Assembly: GCA_963701675.1 (NCBI GenBank)
Contig: OY969623.1
Location: forward strand, 4,216,001 to 4,280,000
DNA length: 64,000 nucleotides
DNA from: G963701675 sp963701675
GTDB taxonomy: Bacteria; Planctomycetota; Planctomycetia; Gemmatales; Gemmataceae
Direction: 5' to 3'
This document shows positions 16,815 through 25,627 of this stretch, piece after piece. The stretch's first letter is position 1, and every line of letters starts with the position of its first letter. A model generated the notes under the pieces. That model ran no database searches. It was not told the DNA's origin and worked only from the letters and a program-made list of their open reading frames with translations. The translations under genes and the position numbers were made by a program.

Positions 16815-18071
16815 TTACTTTGGAGCAGGCACAAGACGTGGCAGCATTAGCTCGTCCAATGTGCAGTAAATCCCCTGGAACGGTAGAAACGGCCCGGATG
16901 CCGACAGCCTCATTGACTCGTAGCTCCCGTCGGGTCGAGGTACAGGCGGCGTCGGGAACGTGTTTTTGTTCGAACGAAGGAGAATCATACTGCCTTTCAT
17001 CCGGACCATTTGGAGGTCTACGGTCAACTCCATCAATTCCGTCAAGTGTTGGGCGACAAAGTAATCGGAGTACGGAAGTTGACAAATCAAACCCTTGACC
17101 TCGATCTTTATCTTTCGTGTCTCACCAACCGGAATATCATGGTGCTCCTTACCAACGAAGGACAACTCTTGTTCTTTGTCTCTGTAGCACGTAAACGGTG
17201 GACGAATTGGCCCAAGGTCTCCTGGGTTCCAAATTTCGAGATCGCCTGGAATATCGTTTCGGTCTTCGGCGCGCGGAACTTCAAATTGGAATATTAGCGG
17301 ATATTTTGCCAAGGTGTCACTAATGTTGATGACTTCGAATTCCGAACTCAAATTGTAAACTCCATGGCGGCGCTCATTGATCGTCTCAACCCTTTGGAAA
17401 ACCATGCTCCATTTCTGGTTACGCCTAACAAAAGGCTCGGTTTTCACTCGGTCCGCTTCAGCGAAGAGCGAATGGGCTGGATGCCCATCTGGAAACGTGC
17501 AATCGTTCTTAATTCGTCCGAGTTTTTGTAGTATGAAGTACTCGCCGACGATGGCGCCTAGCACCAACGCGACAATCCAACCAACCATCCAGCTGCGTCG
17601 AGGCCAACCGGGCTTTTCGGCCCGTTCCAGTTGCGATGACGTTTGAAGTCGGTCTTGCGATTCATACTCCTCGGACTCTTCCTCTTGCAATGGCGTTTGA
17701 AGTGGAACTCCGTCCTTTTTACACTCTTCTGGTTGTGATGGTGTTTGAGATGGGACTTGCGCCTCATGGGAGTCTTCCGCGTCTAGGGCGTCTCCTGTCG
17801 ACTCGGTCGAGATTGGAGACGGTGGTGGCTCGGGACAGACCAGCTGTTCGAAAGAAACTTCCGGCTCTGAATCTTTCCGAATCTCATTCAGCTTGTTGAC
17901 GAGCGTAAGAGCGTTGCCGTGACGGATCCGGCCTGAGGCCAGCCATCGGTCCACTGTTCTTACGGTTACTTCCACCTTGCTTGCAAGCTCTTCCTTCTTC
18001 ATCCCTTTGACTTTGAGCAATCTCCGAATTTCAGGGCCATTGGCTGGATAATCCCTTTCTTGTTGAGTCAT
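16815..18071 (-). CDS. Membrane-bound XRE-family regulator
   Basis: A 418-residue protein with an N-terminal XRE-type HTH (about residues 12-60, IRRLLKVKGMKKEELASKV then TVRTVDRWL), a Pro/Gln/Glu-rich linker with three imperfect repeats (SQTPSQPEE, LQTPLQEEE, LQTSSQLER; residues 107-150), a transmembrane helix (about 160-182) and a large extracytoplasmic domain of no known family. The layout suits a one-component sensor that reads an external signal and acts on DNA at the membrane. A palindrome lies at 18206-18226 between this gene and the divergent 18306 gene. The targets are unknown. Confidence 0.7.
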   Translation of the reverse strand: MTQQERDYPANGPEIRRLLKVKGMKKEELASKVEVTVRTVDRWLASGRIRHGNALTLVNKLNEIRKDSEPEVSFEQLVCPEPPPSPISTESTGDALDAEDSHEAQVPSQTPSQPEECKKDGVPLQTPLQEEESEEYESQDRLQTSSQLERAEKPGWPRRSWMVGWIVALVLGAIVGEYFILQKLGRIKNDCTFPDGHPAHSLFAEADRVKTEPFVRRNQKWSMVFQRVETINERRHGVYNLSSEFEVINISDTLAKYPLIFQFEVPRAEDRNDIPGDLEIWNPGDLGPIRPPFTCYRDKEQELSFVGKEHHDIPVGETRKIKIEVKGLICQLPYSDYFVAQHLTELMELTVDLQMVRMKGSMILLRSNKNTFPTPPVPRPDGSYESMRLSASGPFLPFQGIYCTLDELMLPRLVPAPK

Positions 18072-18205
18072 GAGGTTCCTCGTCTAACATGTACGAACCG
18101 GAACGTCTCAGATCCTCATCTTGAGACTTCTCGGACTTCTCGACTTCTCCGACGTGTTCTCCACACGTCGATGACACATCCGCAATGCACGATTAAGGTC
18201 GATTA

Positions 18206-18226
18206 TACGCCGTGCGTTACGGCGTA
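18206..18226. promoter_or_regulatory. Inverted repeat in a divergent intergenic region
   Basis: TACGCCGT and ACGGCGTA form an 8-base perfect palindrome around a 5-base centre, midway between the divergent membrane regulator and the 18306 gene. It could be an operator for the membrane regulator, but its size and single copy make this a guess. Confidence 0.3.
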
Positions 18227-18305
18227 GAAAAATGCGGTCGATGTTTTTGGGCCCCACATCAGCCGCGCGGTATGTTTGTGGCCCGCAGTTTAAAAGGAGG
18301 ACGCT

Positions 18306-18695
18306 ATGCGTCGCTATTTCGGTCGACCTTTCGGGTTCGCCGCGGCTTTCATCGGACTTGGCCTTGGCGGATTGGCCTACATTCAAGGGGCTAGCATGTA
18401 CGAACGCGGGCCGGAACCGCAGAACCTCGCCGGAGCCGTACGCACTGTCAGTGCGTCAGGAAGCCGCGCCGAGAGGCAAGGGACGGTCGTACCCGCAAAC
18501 TCGGGTTGGAGCTGGAAGAGCAGCTGTGAAGTCAAATGCGCTAACGGTGAATGCAAAGCCGTGTGTGGCAGCGGCATCCTGTTCGCCGATTCGGAGACCC
18601 AGGCCAGAACGCAGGCCGAACTCGCCGCCCGCGCCGAGGCTGGCAAGGAAGGAATCGTCATTAGCGTTTCCATCAACTTCCTAAAAAAACTCTAG
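18306..18695 (+). CDS. Small exported protein of unknown function
   Basis: A 129-residue protein with an N-terminal hydrophobic helix (FGFAAAFIGLGLGGLAYI). Its central part has three closely spaced Cys groups, CEVKCANGECKAVC, then a Gln/Glu/Ala-rich helix and a C-terminal strand. It has GGAG 5-6 bases before the ATG. Not recognised. A small downstream secreted-protein gene follows after 23 bases in the same direction, so they are probably one operon, ending in the terminator at 19081. Confidence 0.6.
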   Translation: MRRYFGRPFGFAAAFIGLGLGGLAYIQGASMYERGPEPQNLAGAVRTVSASGSRAERQGTVVPANSGWSWKSSCEVKCANGECKAVCGSGILFADSETQARTQAELAARAEAGKEGIVISVSINFLKKL

Positions 18696-18718
18696 ATCCA
18701 AGGCAAAAGGAGTGAGGG

Positions 18719-19060
18719 ATGAAACTTTCTAAATTCTCATTGCGAAGCTTGGCCCTCTTGTGTGGCGTCCTTTTTTTATTCGCTACCCATTACGTACAGG
18801 GCCGCGTGACGAATCTCGATACGTCACGTGCGGCGACCTTTCCACAGGATCTTAAGGTCTACAAGTGGACGGGCCACGCCAAAGTAGTAAAGAAAAACGG
18901 TAAGCCGATTCCGGTTGATGCCGAGGGCACGGTGACTGCACCCAATTTCCAATTGGCAAACGCGTATAGTGACAATGCGTTTCGAGCGGGCTATGTCGAG
19001 CGGAAACGAGAACTTGGGGAGGGAGTCATCGACTACCTCGTAACCGTGACCCCGAAGTAA
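18719..19060 (+). CDS. Small secreted protein of unknown function
   Basis: A 113-residue protein with a signal peptide (RSLALLCGVLFLFATHYVQG) and a short mixed domain (KVYKWTGHAKVVKKNGKPI, AYSDNAFRAGYVERKREL). The last stretch DYLVTVTP is a beta strand typical of small periplasmic proteins. AAAAGGAGTGAGGG lies just upstream, a strong ribosome binding site. It follows the small Cys-containing exported protein and is closed by a terminator. Function unknown. Confidence 0.6.
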   Translation: MKLSKFSLRSLALLCGVLFLFATHYVQGRVTNLDTSRAATFPQDLKVYKWTGHAKVVKKNGKPIPVDAEGTVTAPNFQLANAYSDNAFRAGYVERKRELGEGVIDYLVTVTPK

Positions 19061-19080
19061 GTTTTTCAGATCAAACCAGA

Positions 19081-19113
19081 CGGCGGACGCAGCCACGCTG
19101 CGTCCGCCGTTTT
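19081..19113 (+). terminator. Rho-independent terminator
   Basis: A 12-base-pair perfect stem (CGGCGGACGCAG and CTGCGTCCGCCG, loop CCACG) followed by TTTTC, 20 bases after the stop codon at 19060. It ends the operon of the two small secreted proteins. Confidence 0.85.
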
Positions 19114-19148
19114 CTGACTAGTTGTCATGGCACATAAGGAGCGCAAAC

Positions 19149-20407
19149 ATGATTGCCACTCTCGGCCAAATAGTGTTCGGTTTGCTCGTCGTTATTCAAG
19201 CGCCGCGCCTCTTAGCGATGATCCAGCCCTAGAACCCGAAAGTGCGCGCCGCGTAAGGCAGGCAATAGATGCGCTGGATAACATGTTTACCGCCCCCGAG
19301 CAACGAATCACGGCGCTGCGATACATTCGACATCAAGGCCCGGCAGCCGCCGACGCTGCACCTATCGTCATAAAGATGCTTAAAGTTGCATCCCGCAATG
19401 AGCGGATCGACCCTTTTGGGGTTCCGGAACTTGTCGCAACGTTGGGGAGCATTGGACCTTCAGCTAAGAAAGCTATCCCGGTGCTTCACAAACTCCTCGA
19501 GCGCGTCGAGGGACCTGAAAATACCTCTATTTGGATTGAGACCGTCGCGGCATTGCTGGCCATTGATAGTTGTGACAAACTTGCGCTCAACGCACTTGCC
19601 TCGACGGCGGGCAAACCGGAGCACGCCGGCAAAGCTTCGGGTGTAATTGCTACGGCGCAGGCGCGAACGCTAAAGGCGATGTTGCAATCCGAAATGATGC
19701 CGCATCACATAGTATTGGACGCGGCCCATATTCTGGCCTTGAGAAGTCCGGGCGACTCTGACGCTGCCGCTGCGGCACTGACCAAACTAATGAACGATGG
19801 CCCGCTCGCCCTTCATGCAGCGTACCGCTTGATCTCCCTGCCAGCGCCACATAGCGAGCCGGCAGTTGATTTTCTCAAGACTCGTGCAGTCTATGGAAAA
19901 GATGAAGACCAACGAGTTGCCGCCGCCTCCATACTGGCGGAAACCAAGCCTGAGGCGCTTGGCGAAGACGACGTCAAGAATTTGTCCCATGTCGTTAAGA
20001 CGGCAAAGAAACACGGTACACGCAAATCCGCAATGCTTGCAATTGCAAAACTGGCTCCCGCTGAAATCGATGGGATTTTGGAGGAGGTAATGAAAGGCTA
20101 TCCATTTACTACGCCCAGCGAGAACATAGCACTGGAAGATACCCTCTCGGCTTTGGGGCCACGTGCTAAGTCAGCAATTCCGCGGTTGATAAGTGTGTAT
20201 CAAACTACGCGATCAAATGTGTCGGGGACTGGCACCAATGATCGGGAAGAGAAGCCGATCGGACTATGTCAGCGAATTCTAGCAGTTCTCGGGGAGATTG
20301 GTCAAACGCCGGAGTCCCTGCAGTTTGTTGAAGAGGCTCAGAAAGATCCCAATCCAATTATTCAAAGCTCCGCGAACAGCGCTCTCTTGAAATTAAGTCG
20401 CCGTTAA
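19149..20407 (+). CDS. HEAT-repeat protein (likely frameshifted at N-terminus)
   Basis: A protein of about 420 residues made of HEAT repeats (paired helices such as RITALRYIRHQGP, VATLGSIGPSAKKAIPVLHK, RVAAASILAETKPEA). HEAT proteins are scaffolds; the function here is unknown. In the main frame the N-terminus (from 19127) is not signal-like. An ATG at 19149 in another frame has an AAGGAG upstream and encodes a signal peptide, MIATLGQIVFGLLVV then IQAPRLLA. One missing base near 19218 would join it to the main frame at DDPALEPE, so the intact protein is probably secreted. The repeat region is itself uninterrupted. Confidence 0.75.
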
Positions 20408-20481
20408 GTGTCACCATCATCGTGTTTTGCAGCAAGTCTGGGTGCGGAGCCCAGACTCGGTGCCGATTGGTGAACACACCA

Positions 20482-20593
20482 CGCTACTCCCCCAAATACA
20501 GAATCCGCCCGCAGCTGTTGCACATCAGGAATTGGCCGACAGTGAGATCGTTGTAGTTTTGCGCGGTGATTTCCGTGTAGCAAGCGACGCTGG
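20482..20593 (-). repeat. Second copy of the 3' end of the zinc-ribbon gene
   Basis: A copy of the last 110 or so bases, through the stop codon, of the gene at 20882-21589. By eye about 94 percent identical, with the differences mostly at third codon positions, so both copies encode the same C-terminal 34 residues (ending NSCGRILYLGE). The rest of the gene is absent here. It lies on the other side of the RHH antitoxin gene, so the antitoxin sits between two copies of the 3' end. Confidence 0.9.
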
Positions 20594-20623
20594 GGCCCGG
20601 GGTGCCGTTATGCCGCCAGTCCC

Positions 20624-20854
20624 TCAATCATTATCTTGCGCAGCAACGTCCGGCACCGACGCCAAGTACTTATCGAAATCTTCGCGACGTCCAGCGGCGG
20701 CTTCCCGGCGAAGGTAATCCATCGTTAAAACGACCGCCAGCTTTTCGCCTGCGGCACTCGCAAGGAATTGACTTACTGAGTAACCCTCTCGGGCTGCAAT
20801 CGCTTCGATTCGCTTCTTTAGCGACTCCGGTATTTCAATCGTTAACGTGCTCAT
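20624..20854 (-). CDS. Ribbon-helix-helix antitoxin-like protein
   Basis: A 76-residue protein with the CopG/RHH pattern: strand TLTIEIPESLKKRIEAIA, then GYSVSQFLASAAGEKL (helix 2), and a flexible acidic tail. RHH proteins bind operator DNA as dimers and often serve as antitoxins, but no toxin gene is adjacent. The gene lies between the zinc-ribbon gene's 3' end and a second copy of it, suggesting it is a cargo gene. The upstream gene's stop (20882) is 27 bases away. Confidence 0.7.
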   Translation of the reverse strand: MSTLTIEIPESLKKRIEAIAAREGYSVSQFLASAAGEKLAVVLTMDYLRREAAAGRREDFDKYLASVPDVAAQDND

Positions 20855-20881
20855 GTTTGAGGCATCTCGCCGGGGCTTCCG

Positions 20882-21589
20882 CTACTCCCCCAAATACAAA
20901 ATCCGCCCGCAGCTGTTGCACATCAGGAATTGGCCGACGGTGAGGTCGTTGTAGTTTTGTGCGGTGATTTCCGTGTAACAAGCAACACATGTTCGGCCTT
21001 GGACGGCTGACATCGCGTCTTCGCCCATGACGGACATTAGCCGTTCGTAGGCGGGGCGAATGTCCTCATTGAGAGTGGCCTCGACCGTTTGCATCTCGGC
21101 CTCAGTCTGACGCAGCTGGGTTGTCAGGTCTGCGAGTCGCTTCTTATGAGATTCTTCGAAGCGGCTCAGTTCTTCCTTGGCGGTGCGCACGGCGAGTTCG
21201 GCCTCGGGGATCCGCGAGGCATGCTCGTCCACTTCGAGCATCGCGGTAAGGACTTCGTCCTCCAGGATCTTGCTGGCGTCTCGGTCGTGTGCGATCTCGT
21301 GCTTAAGGGCGTCATACTCCTTCTTGGATGACGCAGAGTTCATCTGCATGGAGTGTTTGTCGATCTGCTGCGCCTTCTCCTTGAGCGAGACTTCCTTTTC
21401 GTGAATGGAGATTTTGAGGCGCTTGAGCTTTTCTTGTGCCTCGGCGAGGGCTTGCTCCTGCTTGGTCACCTTCGCTTTTTGGTTCTTGAGCGCGATGGGT
21501 CCGCGCTCGATCTGGGTTTGCAATTCCTTTGCGAAACGTCGAAGTCGGTGGATGTCTTTCAGAATCGCGCCCGGTCCCGGCACTTTCAA
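20882..21589 (-). CDS. Coiled-coil protein with C4 zinc ribbon (CdsZ/CT398-like)
   Basis: A 235-residue protein: a long coiled coil (residues about 10-190, heptad-rich and Lys/Glu-rich) followed by a C4 zinc ribbon (CVACYTEI, then CNSCGRILYL). This matches the DUF164/CT398 family, which in some bacteria is proposed to bind the transcription or secretion apparatus; the role is not established here. It lies downstream of rpoD on the same strand with a terminator between them. A second copy of its 3' end lies at 20482-20593. Confidence 0.8.
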   Translation of the reverse strand: MKVPGPGAILKDIHRLRRFAKELQTQIERGPIALKNQKAKVTKQEQALAEAQEKLKRLKISIHEKEVSLKEKAQQIDKHSMQMNSASSKKEYDALKHEIAHDRDASKILEDEVLTAMLEVDEHASRIPEAELAVRTAKEELSRFEESHKKRLADLTTQLRQTEAEMQTVEATLNEDIRPAYERLMSVMGEDAMSAVQGRTCVACYTEITAQNYNDLTVGQFLMCNSCGRILYLGE

Positions 21590-21614
21590 CTCCTCGTTCT
21601 AAACATGCGTTACC

Positions 21615-21645
21615 AAAAAAAACCGCCGGTCCTCAGGACCGGCGG
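21615..21645 (-). terminator. Rho-independent terminator of rpoD
   Basis: Stem CCGCCGGTCC with GGACCGGCGG around a TGA loop, followed on the minus strand by a run of eight T. It lies 8 bases after the rpoD stop codon and separates rpoD from the zinc-ribbon gene. Confidence 0.9.
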
Positions 21646-21653
21646 TGTGGTGG

Positions 21654-23309
21654 TCAGCTTCGCAGCGACCCGTCGAGGAATCCCTCGAGTTGTCTACTGC
21701 GTACAGGATGCTGTAACTTTCGCACGGCTTTGGCCTCGATCTGTCGGACGCGCTCGCGCGTCACCTTAAAGATACGGCCTACCTCTTCTAGTGTATAAGT
21801 ATAGCCGTCTCCCAACCCGTAGCGGAGCTTGATTATTTCGCGCTCGCGGTACGTCAGGGTCTTCAGCACCTGCTCGATCTTGTCCTTGAGCATCTCATTG
21901 GTGGCGGCGCTGACCGGCGACTCGGCCCCGCCGTCCTCAATGAAGTCCCCGAAGTAGCTGTCCTCGCTTTCACCCACCGGGCGATCCAGGCTGATGGGAT
22001 GCCGGCTGATCTTGAGGACACGCCGGGTTTCCTCGATGGTGATGTTGGCGGCGCGAGCTGTTTCCTCGATGGTGGGCTCGCGGCCCATGTCCTGGAGCAA
22101 CTTTTTCGAGACATTTCGCAATTTGCTCATGGTCTCGATCATGTGCACCGGGATGCGGATCGTGCGCGCCTGATCGGCGATGGCGCGGGTGATCGCCTGC
22201 CGAATCCACCACGTGGCGTACGTGCTGAACTTGTAGCCGCGGCGATACTCATATTTGTCGACCGCCCGCATGAGCCCGGTGTTCCCCTCTTGAATCAGGT
22301 CGAGGAACGACAGGCCGCGATTTCGGTATTTCTTGGCAATCGACACGACGAGCCTGAGGTTGCCGCCCGACAGGGCCCGCTTGGCGTCTTCGTACTCGGT
22401 GAAGCGTTTCTTCATGACCTCGACACGACGGCGGAGCGAAGCCGGCTCCTCCAGCGTGATCATCATGAGATCGCGCAACTCTTTTTCGAGATTGGCTCGG
22501 TCTTCCTTGGCGCCGCGGATACCGCGAAGGTCTTCGTGCTGAAACTCGAGCTCGTTCATGCGGCTGGAAATCTGTTCGAGCTTCCGCATGAGCGGCTGGA
22601 CTTTTTGCGTCCGAATGGACAATTCTTCGACGAGCGTAACCGCTTTGCGCCGCCGAATCTTCAGGCCGCGACGCAGGGTGCGCTTCTCGCTCTCGGAACC
22701 ACGAGCATCGGCCAGGCGGGCAAAGTCTTCGACGTCTTGCTCCATAAGCCGTTCCAGCGTCCGCAAGTTGTGCGGCATTCGCTGGAGGATCTTGTCTTTT
22801 TCCAGGTTTTCGGTGAGGGAGATCTTGATGGTACGATCGAAAGGAAGTTCGTTGGTGTGCACGCGCTTGAGAGTGTCCACTACGTTACTGAGAGCGTAGT
22901 CGCACTCAAGGACTTTGCGGCGGAAACGCTTACGCGTCACCTCGATTTTTTTGGCGAGCGAGATTTCCTCATCCCGTTTCAGGAGGGGGATCTCGCCCAT
23001 TTGCGTCAGGTACATTCGGACGGGATCGTCGATCCGCCGAGACTCGTCTTCATCCATGAAGCTGAGATCGAGTTCTTCGGGTGCGGCGTCGCCGGTCGCG
23101 TTGTCCGGGCCGGCTTCGCGCTCTTCGGCCTCGGACTCGTCGATCAGTTCAATGCCTTGCTCTTCGAGCAAAAGCAAGAGTTGATCGAGCTTTTCCGGGT
23201 TGACGGCATCGTCGGGCAAATAGTCGTTGACCTGGCTGTAGGTCAAGTAACCTTTGTGCTTACCCGATTCGATGAGGGCTTTGAGGCCCTCGTCCATTTT
23301 CAAATCCAT
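21654..23309 (-). CDS. rpoD: RNA polymerase primary sigma factor RpoD
   Basis: A 551-residue primary sigma factor. It has a short region 1.1 (LTYSQVNDYLPDD), region 1.2 (DPVRMYLTQMGEIPLL), a non-conserved helical insertion, region 2 with the -10 binding helices (KYRNRGLSFLDLIQEGN, FSTYATWWIRQAI), region 3, and region 4 with HTH YTLEEVGRIFKVTRERV. It directs core polymerase to housekeeping promoters. The ATG at 23309 was chosen because of AAGGAGG upstream and because it begins at region 1.1; a longer frame to 23453 runs into dnaG. It lies 16 bases after dnaG: the macromolecular-synthesis arrangement. Confidence 0.95.
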   Translation of the reverse strand: MDLKMDEGLKALIESGKHKGYLTYSQVNDYLPDDAVNPEKLDQLLLLLEEQGIELIDESEAEEREAGPDNATGDAAPEELDLSFMDEDESRRIDDPVRMYLTQMGEIPLLKRDEEISLAKKIEVTRKRFRRKVLECDYALSNVVDTLKRVHTNELPFDRTIKISLTENLEKDKILQRMPHNLRTLERLMEQDVEDFARLADARGSESEKRTLRRGLKIRRRKAVTLVEELSIRTQKVQPLMRKLEQISSRMNELEFQHEDLRGIRGAKEDRANLEKELRDLMMITLEEPASLRRRVEVMKKRFTEYEDAKRALSGGNLRLVVSIAKKYRNRGLSFLDLIQEGNTGLMRAVDKYEYRRGYKFSTYATWWIRQAITRAIADQARTIRIPVHMIETMSKLRNVSKKLLQDMGREPTIEETARAANITIEETRRVLKISRHPISLDRPVGESEDSYFGDFIEDGGAESPVSAATNEMLKDKIEQVLKTLTYREREIIKLRYGLGDGYTYTLEEVGRIFKVTRERVRQIEAKAVRKLQHPVRSRQLEGFLDGSLRS

Positions 23310-23325
23310 CCAGTGCCTCCTTCGC

Positions 23326-25146
23326 TCAGAAACTCGGCTTGGCCAAAGGTGGGGGACCGGTTTCAGAGCTGACGGTGCGGACCTGCAACTGCCTGAGTAG
23401 TTCGACCGCTTCCGTGTGGTCGTTGGCAGCATGCAGTTGATTCTGAAGTTCACGTTGTCGGGCCTGAGTTCGGCGGTTGCGGAACTCGGCCAGTAGACCC
23501 GTTAGCCACGATTCTTGCTCCGGGTGCATCCGCCCGATATCCTGGAGTTCCAACGCGGTCTGGGCAAGAGCCGTGTTGCCAATTCGCGGCCTTAGCCGGT
23601 CCAGGTCCGGTGTTTCGCCGCGCGAGTGCAGATCGTACAACCCTTCAAGCAATTGTCGCAATCCGGGGTGTTCGATTACATCGGGAGCGATCTCTTCAAA
23701 AGCCAACGCGACCAATCGCGGCTCAGCGAGCAAAACCTGCAATAGTTGCCGTTCGCGCGGCGGCGCGGGGGCCGTGCGCGATTCCGGCACGTTTCTCGCC
23801 GGCACAGGAGCGTTTGGTCGGCGTCGACCACGAAGTTCTTTCAAACGGTTCCAAACCGTTTCTTCTCGAATGCCCATGCGTTGAGCAATTCGACTGACGA
23901 CAAGTTCTTGCTTCACCGCGCCCTCTTGTCCGGAGGACGCCGGGGCGGCGGCGATGATTTCAAGCACGGCTTCTACCACTTGCCGTTTGCCTTCAATGCT
24001 ATCTGCATCCTTTGCAGCCAGAAGCTGACTGAGTTTGAAATCGAGCGCGTCCTCCGCCCGGGCAATCAGTTGCCGGAACGCGTCCGTTCCTTGTTGTACC
24101 AATAGATCGCAGGGATCGAGACCTTCGGGCAAAGTCGCGATCGCCAGTTCCAGTTGTTGGCTTACAAAAATCTCCAAGGCACGATCCACGCCTTTGCTGC
24201 CGCCTGCGTCCGCATCGAACACGAGGACGACGCGCGGAACCCAACGGCGGAGGTGCTGAACATGTCGTGCATTCAATGCGGTGCCCATGGTTGACACCAC
24301 GTTGTGGATCCCGCATTGCTCAGCCATCAAGACATCGGTGTATCCTTCGACCACAATCAAGTATCCGGCTTCGATGCCGGCCTGACGTGCGGCATCGATG
24401 CCGTACAGGTTCTCTTGCTTGCTAAAGAGCGGGGTGTCGCCCGAGTTGTAGTACTTGGGCGACCGATCTGCCGATGGCGACGACGGCAGAATTCGTCCAC
24501 CGAAACCAACCGGTTGACCGCGCGCGTCCCGTATGGGAAAGATCACTCGATCGCGAAAACGATCGTAGTACCCGTCGCCGCCGTCCCGCTGCGCGAACAA
24601 GCCGACTTTTTCGAGCGTATCGAAAGACATGCCGGCCTTGGTTGCCCGGTTCACGAGCCAATCGCCCGCCGGTGGGGCAAAGCCCAGGCTGAAGCGACGC
24701 ACGGTTTCGCCGTTAAGCTTGCGTTCGCCAACATAGCTGCGGGCCGCCTCGGCCAAGGGGGAATCGAGCAGACACTGATGGTACTGCTCAGCCGCCCAAC
24801 GCATTACCTGAAGCATAGCGGCGCGGTTGCGTTGGTGCGGGGAATCGGGCGTTTTTTCTAAGGGAATTCCCGCTCGACGTGCCAGGAGTTCCAATGCTTC
24901 ACGAAAATCGACCTTGTCATTTTCCTGAATGAAGTTAAAAACGTCGCCAAACTTGCCACATGACCAACAACGATAACGCTGACGGCGAGGGTCGACATCA
25001 AAAGACGGACGGTGGTCGTCGTGAAACGGACACAAACCTTTGAAGGTCGGGCCCACGGAGCGCAAAGCGACGTAGCCGCCGACGACTTCCACGATGTCGT
25101 TGGCATCTTTGATCTGTTGGATCAGGGCTGACCAATCGTCGGCCAA
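23326..25146 (-). CDS. dnaG: DNA primase DnaG
   Basis: Bacterial primase, about 606 residues. It starts with an N-terminal CHC2 zinc finger (CPFHDDH to CWSCGKFGDVFNFI), then the catalytic core with TOPRIM signatures (VVEGYTDVLM, FDADAGG), and a C-terminal helicase-binding region. It makes the RNA primers for DNA replication. The start is uncertain: an ATG-initiated frame reaches 25416, which is too long, and the family N-terminus begins around ADDWSALIQQIK, for which a TTG at 25146 is the nearest start-like codon. No clear ribosome binding site is seen. It is followed by rpoD. Confidence 0.9.
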   Translation of the reverse strand: MADDWSALIQQIKDANDIVEVVGGYVALRSVGPTFKGLCPFHDDHRPSFDVDPRRQRYRCWSCGKFGDVFNFIQENDKVDFREALELLARRAGIPLEKTPDSPHQRNRAAMLQVMRWAAEQYHQCLLDSPLAEAARSYVGERKLNGETVRRFSLGFAPPAGDWLVNRATKAGMSFDTLEKVGLFAQRDGGDGYYDRFRDRVIFPIRDARGQPVGFGGRILPSSPSADRSPKYYNSGDTPLFSKQENLYGIDAARQAGIEAGYLIVVEGYTDVLMAEQCGIHNVVSTMGTALNARHVQHLRRWVPRVVLVFDADAGGSKGVDRALEIFVSQQLELAIATLPEGLDPCDLLVQQGTDAFRQLIARAEDALDFKLSQLLAAKDADSIEGKRQVVEAVLEIIAAAPASSGQEGAVKQELVVSRIAQRMGIREETVWNRLKELRGRRRPNAPVPARNVPESRTAPAPPRERQLLQVLLAEPRLVALAFEEIAPDVIEHPGLRQLLEGLYDLHSRGETPDLDRLRPRIGNTALAQTALELQDIGRMHPEQESWLTGLLAEFRNRRTQARQRELQNQLHAANDHTEAVELLRQLQVRTVSSETGPPPLAKPSF

Positions 25147-25627
25147 AAAACACCCGTTGCCAGGAGAAACCAAAGCAAGAGGGAAGGCGAGACGAACTCG
25201 TTCCCCCTTGGTGTTCGCGGGGTTGTTCCGTTGAGTTCGGTCAGGAGGCTGGAAGCGCCAGAGGCAGTTACGCGGACAATAACGGGAACGGACGGGTTGA
25301 ATGCACGCCCCATCCATCGAGTGGAGTAAACAAACCCCGATCAGGTTCCCAGAACCCGACTTCTTCCCGTGAGTACCCCTAACGCCTGTTCTCAGCCGCC
25401 GGGCGGGCTCATCCACTCAGCCCACCTGTTGATTCGCCGGCGGTATCAATCCTTAATCCCGCATCGGCGACGCACGTCCTCTCACCCTATCGTCGTGCGT
25501 GAAGAATTATAGACAGCGCCCTCTGGCCAGTCAAGCTGGGTAAAAGCCTGAGCGTGTAGGGGTTTAGGGAGTTAACGTTTGATGAGAGGGGGTGAAAGTC
25601 CGCTAGCCGAATTCGGACGTTGCGAGG
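25147..25627. other. Region upstream of dnaG
   Basis: About 480 bases with no convincing gene. It lies between psuG and dnaG, both on the minus strand. The frame of dnaG is open through most of it, but the translation lacks primase character. Promoter sequences for dnaG-rpoD should lie here; I could not locate them with confidence. Confidence 0.4.

Noticed and set aside
21999..23372. A 457-codon open frame on the plus strand opposite rpoD
   Set aside because: Antisense shadow of a highly conserved gene; composition is that of complement-strand translation.
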